From Oscillospiraceae bacterium (GTDB lineage: Bacteria; Bacillota; Clostridia; Oscillospirales; Oscillospiraceae), in contig JAFSNA010000021.1 of assembly GCA_017447645.1 (NCBI GenBank), positions 1-53,648 of the forward strand: a stretch of 53,648 nt of DNA. Reading direction: 5' to 3'. This document shows positions 9,211 through 20,535 of this stretch, piece after piece. How positions within the stretch are numbered: position 1 is the stretch's first letter; the number at the start of each line of letters is the position of its first letter. A program made the position numbers and the translations under genes. Below the pieces are notes generated by a model. The model saw nothing but the letters and a program-made list of their open reading frames with translations, was not told where the DNA came from and did not search any database.

Positions 9211-9792
9211 ATGGCAAAGAAAGTCGGAACCCTCATCAAAGAGGCGCGCACGGACGCCGGTCTGAGCCAGGAACAGCTGGCGCGCAAGATCAAGGGCCTC
9301 TCCGCCGCGGAGCTCGGCAAGGCCGAGCGCGGCGAGACCGAGCTGACACAGGCCTTCCTCAAGGAGATCGCCAAGGCCACGGGCGTCACGCAGGCATCTC
9401 TGCTGAACGCCGCGAAGGGCAGCGCCGCCGCGGCCAAGAAGACCGAGACCGTGAAGAAGACGGCGACGGCCAAGAAGACCGAGACCGCGAAGAAGACGAC
9501 CGCGGCCAAGAAGACCGAGACGGCGAAGAAGACGACCGCGAAAAAGACGACGGCCAAAAAGACGGACACCGAGCTGACGGCGGCGGAGAAAAAGCTGCTG
9601 GAGGCTTACCGCGAGGCGAGCGCGGACGCGAAGAAGAACGCGCTCAAGCTCCTCAAGGGCGAGGATCTGGAATTCGCGGACATCATGAAGCTCCTGAAGC
9701 TGGACAGCAAGCTCGACAGCCTCGGCTCGGGCGACGGTATCCTGGGCGGCCTGAAGGAGGGCCTGCTCGGCGGGATCTTGGGCAAAAAGTAA
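9211..9792 (+). CDS. XRE-family helix-turn-helix protein with lysine/alanine/threonine repeat tail
   Basis: A 193-residue protein in three parts. Residues about 5-65 form a Cro/C1-type HTH (IKEARTDAGLSQEQLARKI ... LAKAxxV). Residues about 70-120 consist almost only of Lys, Ala, Thr and Glu in repeats of the type TAKKTE, resembling the C-terminal tails of histone H1 and bacterial H1-like proteins. Residues about 125-165 look helical and acidic. The end is Gly/Leu-rich (GGLKEGLLGGILG). The ATG at 9211 has the purine-rich GGAAAGGA 10 bases upstream; the frame stays open much further 5 prime but without a start signal. Monocistronic. It may bind DNA specifically and compact it; function unknown. 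Confidence 0.8.
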   Translation: MAKKVGTLIKEARTDAGLSQEQLARKIKGLSAAELGKAERGETELTQAFLKEIAKATGVTQASLLNAAKGSAAAAKKTETVKKTATAKKTETAKKTTAAKKTETAKKTTAKKTTAKKTDTELTAAEKKLLEAYREASADAKKNALKLLKGEDLEFADIMKLLKLDSKLDSLGSGDGILGGLKEGLLGGILGKK

Positions 9793-9803
9793 AGGAAAAC
9801 GAA

Positions 9804-9892
9804 CCGCCCGCATGCGCATAAATGCACATGCGGGCGGCAGGATGATACGGCAAGCTCGGCGCGGCCATTTCGGCCGCGCCGAGCTTTCTTTT
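9804..9892 (+). terminator. Double hairpin terminator after the HTH/H1-like gene
   Basis: A first 11-bp hairpin (9804-9814 with 9828-9838) is followed by a perfect 15-bp GC-rich stem (9852-9866 with 9872-9886) and the T-rich run TTTCTTTT. The second is a textbook Rho-independent terminator; the first may protect the 3 prime end. It lies between convergent genes. Confidence 0.85.
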
Positions 9893-9924
9893 CGTGCCGG
9901 CGGGAAGGAGCGGGAAGCGGAGCC

Positions 9925-10959
9925 CTACGCCATGGCAAGCAGGCGTGCCTGCTTCTCCTTCGCTTCTTTCAGCGCGGTCTCGTCGCTGAAGCCCCACTCT
10001 TTTTCCAGCAGCTCGGCGATCCGGCCCCAGGTCTCGGCCGCCTTCCGGAAGTCGCCCCGGATCTGATAGATATCGGCGATGCCCATCAGCTCGTCGGTGA
10101 ATCTCGGCCTGCGCTTTTCATTCGCAAAGGAGCGCTCGTAGAGCTCGATCGCCCTGTCATAATCGCACTTTCCGGCGTAATACTGGGCTGCCTCAAACTC
10201 GCAGGCAAAATCGCCCGGGTGCTCGGAAAGCAGCTTTTCGATGATCCGGTCCGCTTCCGGCTCGTCAAAGCGCGCAAGCGCGATATGGGCGCGGTAGACC
10301 TCGTTGATGACGGGCCGCGTGTCCGTCAGCGCGCTCATCCGCGCCAGGATCTCCTCGGCCTCGTCCGCGCGATGGTCGGCGATCAGATTGTCGAGCAGGT
10401 AGGAATAAGACAGCCTGCTTTCGGGATGAGCTCTGACGAGCTCGCGGTAGAAGTCGATCGCCGCTGTGTGGTTGGCAATGTTCCAGTCCCACGCGGCGTG
10501 CCCCTCCGCCTTCTGCAGCATCCACTGGCAGCCCTTTTCATCCGGGCTGAGACGCACCGCGTCCTTCGCCCAGCGCTGCACCTTTTTCGCATAGCTCTCC
10601 ATGCGGTGCCAGCAGAGAGCGGCGAGAAGCTCCGTCGCGCGCTTCCTGTACGGATCAGCGGAGAGCTGCCCTTTCAAAAACTCCTCGTATTCCCGGAACA
10701 CGTCCTGGGGAAGCTCCTCCTCGACGTCCATGCGGTTTTCGATCCGATTGAAGCGCTGCTCGGTCGTCAGATCGAACAGCTCGTCGATGCTGACGCCGAA
10801 GACCTCGGACAGGAGAGGCAGTATCGTGATGTCCGGCATGGCCGCCGCGTTCTCCCATTTGGAGACCGACTGCGGAGCGATCCCGAGCTTTTCGGCCAGC
10901 TGCTCCTGCGTCAGGCCCGCCTTGAAACGGAGCTGCCGGATCTTCTTTCCCAGTTCCAT
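9925..10959 (-). CDS. XRE-family transcriptional regulator with TPR-like C-terminal domain
   Basis: A 344-residue protein. Residues 1-65 are a canonical HTH_3 domain (IRQLRFKAGLTQEQLAEKLG ... VSKWENAAAMPD). The rest (about 90-340) is helical, with repeated pairs of helices containing Tyr/Ala patterns typical of tetratricopeptide repeats (for example CDYDRAIELYERSF). This layout resembles regulators of the Rgg/PlcR/Rap-like type, where the TPR part binds a peptide or partner, but no peptide gene is visible nearby, so that is only analogy. The ATG has AAGGAGG nine bases upstream and a good promoter. Monocistronic. Confidence 0.85.
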   Translation of the reverse strand: MELGKKIRQLRFKAGLTQEQLAEKLGIAPQSVSKWENAAAMPDITILPLLSEVFGVSIDELFDLTTEQRFNRIENRMDVEEELPQDVFREYEEFLKGQLSADPYRKRATELLAALCWHRMESYAKKVQRWAKDAVRLSPDEKGCQWMLQKAEGHAAWDWNIANHTAAIDFYRELVRAHPESRLSYSYLLDNLIADHRADEAEEILARMSALTDTRPVINEVYRAHIALARFDEPEADRIIEKLLSEHPGDFACEFEAAQYYAGKCDYDRAIELYERSFANEKRRPRFTDELMGIADIYQIRGDFRKAAETWGRIAELLEKEWGFSDETALKEAKEKQARLLAMA

Positions 10960-11003
10960 CCTGTTTTCCTCCTTGTTGGGTGCCGTTCTTTCTATGCAAG
11001 CCC

Positions 11004-11032
11004 ATTATAGGAAAAGCGGCGTATGAATTCAA
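11004..11032 (-). promoter_or_regulatory. Sigma-A-type promoter of the HTH-TPR regulator
   Basis: On the minus strand, TTGAAT (11027-11032), 17-base spacer, TATAAT (11004-11009). Confidence 0.75.
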
Positions 11033-11080
11033 TAACGCAGTTTTCCACCCGTCTCGCCCGGCGGTGGAATCGGCGGCGTT

Positions 11081-12130
11081 TTATGACGCGAACACGCGCG
11101 CGAGCTCCTTTGCCGTGAAGGCGTCGAGAGAGGGAAAGTCCATATAGGGCCGACAGATCGCCTCCAGCTCGTCATGCAGCGCTTTGGCCTCGCGGAGGAG
11201 AGCGCAGGCCGCCTCGGTGCAGCGCGTCCGTTCCCGCCGTGCCGTCCGCAGCTGCCGCCGGCGCTCCTTGATCTCGTCCAGCGAGCCGCACAGCCGGTCG
11301 AGCGCGACCTTTTTCTGCCCGCCCTGCTGCGGCGCGGCGCGCACGAAGGCGGCCGAGAGCTCGCCGAGCACCACGCCCTCGGCGGAGCGGCCGTCGAGAG
11401 GGGAGAGCAGCTCGACCACGCGCTGCCCGCGCGCGAGCGCCTCGTCCCGTGCCGCCGCAAGCGCGCCGGCGGCAAGACCGCAGCCGTCCTCGCAGACGTA
11501 GATCAGCCGGCAGGACGCCAGCGAGGACGCGTCGCGCACGATCCCCTCGCAGCTGACGGCGCCCGCAAAGCGCCTCGAGAGCGTGCCGGGGCGGCCGCAG
11601 GGTGGCGCGATGCGGTCGACGAGCGCGCGCAGCACGGCCTCCGCCCGCTCGGCGGTCCTGTCGCCGCAGTCCGGCGGAACGAGCGCCGCCTCGATCTTTT
11701 CACCCGCGTCGAGCAGCGCGTAGGCGCGCGCGTAGCGTTCCTTATAGGCCGCGTTCAGCGCGCGGGCGCGGGAGGCGTCCGCGGGGGAGAGCGGCGTCCG
11801 GCAGAATTGCCCAAGGTTTACATAATCTCCATCCGCGCCGAAAACGCCGGGTTCCGAGACGTGCGGCGCGGTGCCGTCGACCCATCCGAGCCCCAGCGCG
11901 GGGATATACAGTCCGTCGAGCGAGCCGGGATCGCCCGAGCAGCGGACGAGCTCGACGTCATAGCCGCGCCGGACCGCCTCGCGCCCGAGCGCGCGCATGA
12001 AGCCGGATTTGCCCGTCCCCGGGCCGCCCTTGACGATGCGCAGGTACTCGCCCCCGCCGCGGCAAAAGCCGCTGTAGAGAGAAAAAAAGCCGTCCGCGGT
12101 GTTCGCGCCGAGAAAATAAGAAGTTTCCAT
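11081..12130 (-). CDS. P-loop ATPase, PRK06851-like protein of unknown function
   Basis: A 349-residue protein with a Walker A loop (GGPGTGKS, about residues 34-41) close to the N-terminus, after FLGANTADGFFSLY. That opening is typical of a conserved clostridial ATPase family annotated only as hypothetical (PRK06851-like). Beyond the P-loop I see no DNA-binding or protease domain. The C-terminal third is Arg/Leu-rich and probably coiled. Start chosen at 12130 because AAGGAGG lies five bases before it; a longer frame begins upstream without such a site. It is divergent from the HAD phosphatase gene. The family usually has two related halves, and I cannot confirm the second half here. Confidence 0.7.
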   Translation of the reverse strand: METSYFLGANTADGFFSLYSGFCRGGGEYLRIVKGGPGTGKSGFMRALGREAVRRGYDVELVRCSGDPGSLDGLYIPALGLGWVDGTAPHVSEPGVFGADGDYVNLGQFCRTPLSPADASRARALNAAYKERYARAYALLDAGEKIEAALVPPDCGDRTAERAEAVLRALVDRIAPPCGRPGTLSRRFAGAVSCEGIVRDASSLASCRLIYVCEDGCGLAAGALAAARDEALARGQRVVELLSPLDGRSAEGVVLGELSAAFVRAAPQQGGQKKVALDRLCGSLDEIKERRRQLRTARRERTRCTEAACALLREAKALHDELEAICRPYMDFPSLDAFTAKELARVFAS

Positions 12131-12189
12131 CCTGACCTCCTTGATCGTTGATCTTCTTTCTCTATGTATATTCCACTCCGCCGCCGTGA

Positions 12190-12219
12190 TTGACAGCGCA
12201 TGCGGTCCTCCTGTATAAT
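12190..12219 (+). promoter_or_regulatory. Strong sigma-A-type promoter of the HAD hydrolase gene
   Basis: TTGACA (12190-12195), 18-base spacer, TATAAT (12214-12219). Both hexamers are consensus. Confidence 0.85.
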
Positions 12220-12257
12220 ACCCAAAAGATCCGAAGAGAATCACGGGGGAGCTTTCG

Positions 12258-12914
12258 ATGTATCGCTATGTTTTGTTCGACTTTGACGGCACGCTCTACG
12301 ACACCGTCGAGGGCATCGCCAAGAGCGCGCAGTACGCGCTCCGAAAGCTCGGCGTCCGCGCAGAGCTCGACGAGCTGCGCTGCTTCGCCGGCCCGCCGCT
12401 GGTGGACAAGTTCATGGAGATGTTCGGCTTTTCGCTCGAAAAGGCCTGGGAAGCGCGCGGCCTGTTTCAGGAGCGCTATATCCCGATCGGCGTGTATGAG
12501 AGCCGCCCTTTTCCCGGCATGACGGAATTCCTCACGGCGCTGAAGGACGCGGGTCTCGTCCTCGCCGTGGCCACGTCCAAGCCGCTCCCGCTCTGCGAGC
12601 AGCTGCTGGAGCGCAGCGGCATGCGGGAGTTCTTTTCCGTCGTCCGCGGCAGCGGCCTGGCGGGGAACAACAACACCAAGCGGGAGATCGTGGAGAGCGT
12701 GATCGACGATCTCGGCGCGGGAAAAGAGGACTGCGTGCTCATCGGCGACACGAAGTACGACGTGGCCGGCGCACACGCGGCAGGCATCCCCTGCATCTGC
12801 GTGAGATACGGCTGCGCCGCCCCCGGAGAGCTGGAGGAGGCGGGCGCCGACGCGATCGCCGCCGACCTCTCCGCGCTGCAAAAGATGTTGACATGCGGCG
12901 AAAAGTTGCTATAA
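12258..12914 (+). CDS. HAD-superfamily phosphatase, phosphoglycolate-phosphatase (Gph/PpaX) type
   Basis: A 218-residue haloacid-dehalogenase hydrolase. Motif I FDFDGTLYDT (residues about 6-15) carries the nucleophilic Asp; the cap helices (about 16-85) are of the alpha-helical C1 type. Motif II is the VATSK segment (about 98), motif III is the conserved Lys around NTKREIVE, and motif IV is IGDTKYDVAGAHAAG (about 160-175). This is the Gph/PpaX/YcsE group acting on small phosphate esters such as phosphoglycolate or pyrophosphate; the exact substrate is unknown. A consensus promoter sits upstream, and the promoter of guaB overlaps its 3 prime end. Confidence 0.88.
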   Translation: MYRYVLFDFDGTLYDTVEGIAKSAQYALRKLGVRAELDELRCFAGPPLVDKFMEMFGFSLEKAWEARGLFQERYIPIGVYESRPFPGMTEFLTALKDAGLVLAVATSKPLPLCEQLLERSGMREFFSVVRGSGLAGNNNTKREIVESVIDDLGAGKEDCVLIGDTKYDVAGAHAAGIPCICVRYGCAAPGELEEAGADAIAADLSALQKMLTCGEKLL

Positions 12915-12915
12915 T
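12888..12915 (+). promoter_or_regulatory. Promoter of guaB, embedded in the end of the HAD gene
   Basis: TTGACA (12888-12893), 16-base spacer, TATAAT (12910-12915). It gives a leader of roughly 65 nt for guaB. Confidence 0.8.
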
Positions 12916-12930
12916 TTTGATAGAAACAGA

Positions 12931-14467
<1,537 letters not shown>

Positions 14468-14474
14468 TAATCCG

Positions 14475-14510
14475 CCCGGGAGACGTTTGAGAAAACGGCT
14501 CCCGGGTTTC
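14475..14510 (+). terminator. Terminator after guaB
   Basis: A 14-position stem (14475-14488 with 14493-14506, one mismatch) closed by a GAGA loop and followed by a short T-run. Confidence 0.75.
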
Positions 14511-14539
14511 GCGCCCATTATAATGAAAGAGGGACCGAC

Positions 14540-15817
14540 ATGGAAAAAAACGATCGATGTTATGAACAGTATGTGCAGATCCTGCACGAGGAGCTGATGC
14601 CCGCCATGGGCTGCACCGAGCCTATCGCCGTGGCCTACGCCGCCGCGAAGGCGCGCGAGACGCTCGGAAAGACGCCGGATCGCGTGCTCGTCGAGGCCAG
14701 CGGCAACATCATCAAAAACGTCAAGAGCGTCGTCGTGCCGAACACCGGCGGACTCAAGGGCCTTCCGGCGGCGGCCGCCGCCGGCGTCGCGGCCGGGGAC
14801 GCCTCGGCCGAGCTGCAGGTGCTCGCCTCCATTACGCCGGAGCAGATCAAAACGATCGGGGAGTACCTTGAAAAAACGCCGATCGAGGTCCGTCACGCCG
14901 ACACGCCGCATATCTTCGACATCGCCGTGAGCGTTTTCTCCGGCGCGGAGAGCGCGTACGTGCGCATCACGGATTTTCATACCAACATCGTCTGCATCCG
15001 CCGCGGCGACGAGACGCTGCTGGAAAAACAAGGCGCCGCAGGCACGGAAGAGGCGCTGACGGATCGCAGCTGCATGACGGTGGAGCGGATCGTAGACTTC
15101 GCCGAGAGCGTGGACCCCGGCGACGTGCGCGAGCTTCTGCAGCGGCAGATCGCCTACAACATGGCCATCGCCGAGGAGGGCCTGCGGCACGATTACGGCG
15201 CAAACATCGGCAAGACGCTCCTCAGAGGCCATGAGGACGACATCAACTACAAGCTGCGGGCCTGGGCGGCGGCCGGCAGCGACGCGCGCATGAACGGCTG
15301 CGAGATGCCGGTGGTCATCAACTCCGGCAGCGGCAACCAGGGCATCACGACCTCCGTGCCCGTCATCGTCTATGCGCGCGAGACAGGCGCGAGCGAGGAA
15401 GAGCTGCTGCGCGCGCTGTGCGTGTCGAACCTTGTGACGATCCACCTCAAGACCGGGATCGGACGCCTGAGCGCCTACTGCGGCGCGGTCAGCGCGGGCG
15501 CGGGCGCGGCCTCCGGCATCGCGTATCTGCAGGGCGGCCGCTTTGAGGTGATCGCCCATACGATCGTCAACACCGTGGCCGTGACCTCCGGCATCGTCTG
15601 TGACGGCGCGAAGGCCAGCTGCGCGGCCAAGATCGCCGCGGCCGTGGACGCGGGTCTGCTGGGCCTTGCGATGTACCGCGGCGGCAACCAGTTCTTCGGC
15701 GGCGACGGCATCGTCAAGAAGGGCGTCGAGCGCACGATCGAGATCGTCGGAAAGCTCGCCAGCCGCGGCATGGTCGAGACCGACAAGGAGATCATCCGCC
15801 TGATGATGGAAAACTGA
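14540..15817 (+). CDS. cyuA: L-cysteine desulfidase family protein (CyuA/YhaM, UPF0597)
   Basis: A 425-residue member of the serine-dehydratase-alpha-like UPF0597 family, whose characterised members (CyuA/YhaM and archaeal cysteine desulfidase) break L-cysteine into pyruvate, ammonia and sulfide with an oxygen-sensitive [4Fe-4S] cluster. Visible family marks are MGCTEPIAVAYA near residue 24, NSGSGNQGITTSVPV in the middle, TGIGRLSAYCGAVSAG, and SGIVCDGAKASCAAKI near residue 350, which supplies two of the expected cluster cysteines. Monocistronic, between terminators. Serine or another amino acid as substrate cannot be excluded. Confidence 0.85.
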   Translation: MEKNDRCYEQYVQILHEELMPAMGCTEPIAVAYAAAKARETLGKTPDRVLVEASGNIIKNVKSVVVPNTGGLKGLPAAAAAGVAAGDASAELQVLASITPEQIKTIGEYLEKTPIEVRHADTPHIFDIAVSVFSGAESAYVRITDFHTNIVCIRRGDETLLEKQGAAGTEEALTDRSCMTVERIVDFAESVDPGDVRELLQRQIAYNMAIAEEGLRHDYGANIGKTLLRGHEDDINYKLRAWAAAGSDARMNGCEMPVVINSGSGNQGITTSVPVIVYARETGASEEELLRALCVSNLVTIHLKTGIGRLSAYCGAVSAGAGAASGIAYLQGGRFEVIAHTIVNTVAVTSGIVCDGAKASCAAKIAAAVDAGLLGLAMYRGGNQFFGGDGIVKKGVERTIEIVGKLASRGMVETDKEIIRLMMEN

Positions 15818-15838
15818 GCTCGGCCCATCGGACGAAGA

Positions 15839-15863
15839 AGCACCCTCCCGAAGGGTGCTTTTT
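15839..15863 (+). terminator. Terminator after the cysteine desulfidase gene
   Basis: An 8-bp stem AGCACCCT/AGGGTGCT with a 5-base loop followed by TTTTT. Confidence 0.85.
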
Positions 15864-15889
15864 CGCTGCTTTTCGACAGGCGCAGGCGA

Positions 15890-15919
15890 TTGACGGAAGA
15901 GGCGGCGGAGCGCTATAAT
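15890..15919 (+). promoter_or_regulatory. Promoter of the carboxylesterase gene
   Basis: TTGACG (15890-15895), 18-base spacer, TATAAT (15914-15919). It rules out any start codon upstream of about 15926. Confidence 0.8.
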
Positions 15920-15943
15920 GGAAAAAAACGCGGAGGAAGGAAT

Positions 15944-17710
15944 ATGAAAAAACGTTCGAGCGGCTTTTGGATCGGTTTTATCCTGACGCTGCTGGCGATG
16001 CTCGCGCTGCTGGAGCTGTGCAGGAACACGACGGCGGGCTTCGTCCTTTTGCTGCCTGCCGCGGCGCTCTTTGTGCGGCTGCGCGGCCGCGCGGAGGGAA
16101 AAGGGAAGCGCGCGCTGTGCTGGCTCGGATTCCTCGCGCTCTTTGCCGCCGTCCTCTTCGTCACGAAGCCGCCCGTCAGGGCCGTTCCGGCCGTGGAGGG
16201 GAAGGAAAGCGCGCGCTCGCAGGTCGTCGTGACGCGCAAGGGCAAGGTGCAGGGCCTGATCAGCGCCGACGGCGCGGTCGAGGTCTTTGCGGGCATCCCC
16301 TATGCCAAGCCGCCCGTGGGCGAGCTGCGCTGGCGTGAGCCGCAGGATCCCGATCCCTGGGAGGGTATGCTTGCCTGCGACCATTTCGCGCCGCAGTCCA
16401 TGCAGCCGGTCAACTCCGCGATCTACAGCTCGCTCGCACAGATCATCGGCTATCACGACTATAAGATCACGCCCGAAGACAACTACGTCGCGCCCGTGAG
16501 CGAGGATTCGCTCTACGTCAACGTCTGGAAGCCCTCCGGCGAGGTCAGCGGTCTGCCGGTATACGTTTTTATCCACGGCGGCTCGCTGCAGACCGGGCAG
16601 CCCTGGTACGCCGACTACAGCGGCCTCGGCCTCGCGCGCGAGGGCGTGATCGTTGTCAACATGGGCTACCGCCTCGGCGTGTTCGGTTATTTCGCCGATG
16701 AGGAGCTCGCGGCCGAGTCTCCGAACGGCACGACGGGCAATTACGGTCTGCTTGACCAGATCAAGGCGCTCGAGTGGGTGCGCGACAATATCGCGGCCTT
16801 CGGCGGCGATCCGGACAACGTGACGCTCGCGGGAGAATCGGCCGGCGCGGCGTCGGTCAGCGCGCTGTGCACCTCGCCGCTGGCGAAGGGCCTCTTCCGC
16901 CGCGTGGTCCTGGAGAGCTCTACCGTTGCCTCCGCCGAGCCGCCGCATTCCTTCCGCACGATGGACGAGGCGCTGGAGAGCGGACGCGCGCTCAAGGCGC
17001 GCTACGGCGTTTCAAGCATTGCCGAGCTGCGGGCGCTGAGCGCCGACAAGCTGGTGGGGGAGGCGGAGACGCAGCACCACATGACGATCGACGGCTATGC
17101 CCTCGTCGAGACGCCGTACGAATCCTATCGCCGCGGCGTCCACAACGAGGAGGCGATCCTGCACGGCTACAACAGCGCCGAGAGCGGCCCCTTCATCCTG
17201 TTCTCGCAGGCGGGCATGAAGGATTTCGAGGGACGCATCCGCCGTTATTTCGGCGACTATGCCGACGAGGTGCTGGCGATCTATCCGGCCGCGACGGACG
17301 CCGAAGCAAAGGCGTACTGGGCCGAGATCTACGGCGCGATCTTCTTCGACTATCCGCACTACTGTCTCAACCGCCTGGCCGTCGAAAACGGGATCCCGGT
17401 CTGGGAATACTACTTCTCCAAGACCAACGGCCGCCTCGGCCCCTGGCACAGCGGCGAGGAGGTCTACTGCTACGGCAATATCCCCGCGGGGTCGAAGCTC
17501 TATGACGCGCGGGATCGCGAGCTGAGCGCGCAAATGCTGCACTATTGGGCGAACTTCGCCTCGAACGGCGACCCGAACGGCGAGGGCCTTCCGTTTTGGG
17601 ATCAGAACATCGAATCCTCGCGCCTGATGGAGTTCGGGGACGAGACGCAGATGATCGACGAGCGCGAGCACGCGCTCTTCGCCGTGCTCGACCGGATGCA
17701 GGGCTTCTGA
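15944..17710 (+). CDS. Membrane-anchored type B carboxylesterase
   Basis: A 588-residue alpha/beta-hydrolase of the carboxylesterase type B (cholinesterase-like) family. Residues 1-85 hold a basic start and about three hydrophobic segments, so the enzyme is probably anchored with its catalytic domain outside. The domain opens with VVVTRKGKVQGL and VFAGIPYAKPPVGELRW. The nucleophile Ser299 lies in GESAGAAS, a probable acid is Glu413 (NSAESGPF), and the base is His502 (GPWHSGEE). The oxyanion loop reads HGGSL rather than HGGGF. The ATG at 15944 follows GGAGGAAGG. Monocistronic; the natural ester substrate is unknown. Confidence 0.9.
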   Translation: MKKRSSGFWIGFILTLLAMLALLELCRNTTAGFVLLLPAAALFVRLRGRAEGKGKRALCWLGFLALFAAVLFVTKPPVRAVPAVEGKESARSQVVVTRKGKVQGLISADGAVEVFAGIPYAKPPVGELRWREPQDPDPWEGMLACDHFAPQSMQPVNSAIYSSLAQIIGYHDYKITPEDNYVAPVSEDSLYVNVWKPSGEVSGLPVYVFIHGGSLQTGQPWYADYSGLGLAREGVIVVNMGYRLGVFGYFADEELAAESPNGTTGNYGLLDQIKALEWVRDNIAAFGGDPDNVTLAGESAGAASVSALCTSPLAKGLFRRVVLESSTVASAEPPHSFRTMDEALESGRALKARYGVSSIAELRALSADKLVGEAETQHHMTIDGYALVETPYESYRRGVHNEEAILHGYNSAESGPFILFSQAGMKDFEGRIRRYFGDYADEVLAIYPAATDAEAKAYWAEIYGAIFFDYPHYCLNRLAVENGIPVWEYYFSKTNGRLGPWHSGEEVYCYGNIPAGSKLYDARDRELSAQMLHYWANFASNGDPNGEGLPFWDQNIESSRLMEFGDETQMIDEREHALFAVLDRMQGF

Positions 17711-17732
17711 CCGTCCGCAGATTTCGGAAAAT

Positions 17733-17771
17733 AAAAAAGAGAAGTGAGCATCCGGCTCACTTCTCTTTTTT
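17733..17771. terminator. Bidirectional terminator, carboxylesterase / ElyC-like gene
   Basis: A perfect 17-bp stem (17733-17749 with 17755-17771) with A-run and T-run ends, between two convergent genes. Confidence 0.93.
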
Positions 17772-17781
17772 GTCGGAATAT

Positions 17782-18659
17782 TCAGTTGCCGAAGACCCAG
17801 AAATGCGTGACGCCGAAGGCCTCGCGGATGAAATAGTTGAGCATCACGAAGAAATAGCCCCAGGGCGCGGCGACGCCCGCGGCGTCCGTCACGCCGAGCT
17901 TCTGCGCGAAAAGCTTGGCGCGGTACAGGTGATAAGCGCTCGATACGATCGCGACCTTGCCCTGCGGATCTTCGCCGCGCGCGCGGATGATCGCGAAGGA
18001 GTTTTCGAGATTCTCCTCGGTGGAGGTGGCCTTGTCTTCCACAATGATCCGCGCGGGGTCGACGCCGTGGGCGCACAACCAGTCGTACATGGCCCGGCCC
18101 TCGGTCACGGTCTCACCTGGGCCCATGCCGCCGGAGACGATGGCGACGGAATCCGGATAGCGCTCAAGATAGTCCATCGCGCCCTCCATGCGGCGCACGA
18201 GCGTCAGCGAGGGCTGATCGCCGTAGACCGCGGCGCCCAGCACGATCAGATAGTCGCGCTCGGGCTCCGGGTCGGTGCGGGCGTTTCTGATGATGAAGCT
18301 CTCGACGAAGCAGAAGTAGGCGAGACCCAGACAGGTCAGCGCCACGACGAGCTTCCACAGCGCGGCGGGCAGGAAGCGGTGCAGCACCACGAGCGCCGCG
18401 ACGAAGAGCAGCGCATAGCCCCACCAGGCATAGCCGCGCACCGCGAAGCGCAGTACCAGCGCCGCGGCGACAAGAGCCCCGGACACGGCGACCCAGTTTT
18501 TCCGGATCTTCCACAGGGCGAAGCAGCCGGCGCAGATCCCCGCGATTCCGACCGCGTAGGCCGGGGTGTAAATGTGCACGGCAAAGCGCAGCACGAGCGC
18601 CAGCAGCACCAGACCCGCGGCGAGAGCGAGCCAGAAGAGGGATCGTTTGCTTTGCTGTT

Positions 18660-18663
<4 letters not shown>
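17782..18663 (-). CDS. ElyC/SanA/YdcF-family membrane protein (DUF218)
   Basis: A 293-residue protein. Residues about 8-125 hold four or so hydrophobic segments; the C-terminal half is a DUF218 domain with YLIVLGAAVYGDQPSLTLVRR, VSGGMGPGETVTEGRAM, EDKATSTEENLENS and VSSAYHLYRAK, the conserved acidic and His residues of the family. Characterised relatives (ElyC, SanA) affect peptidoglycan precursor lipid handling and vancomycin sensitivity in E. coli. Start taken at 18663 because it overlaps the stop of the ABC-F gene (ATGA) and follows a GGAGG site. It closes an operon of wall-synthesis genes, which agrees with an envelope role. Confidence 0.85.
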
Positions 18664-20531
<1,868 letters not shown>

Positions 20532-20535
20532 AGTC

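Noticed and set aside
9076-9819. N-terminal extension of the threonine aldolase
   Set aside because: It would cross the gene's own promoter and the divergent HTH gene; the ATG at 9075 has an ideal ribosome site.
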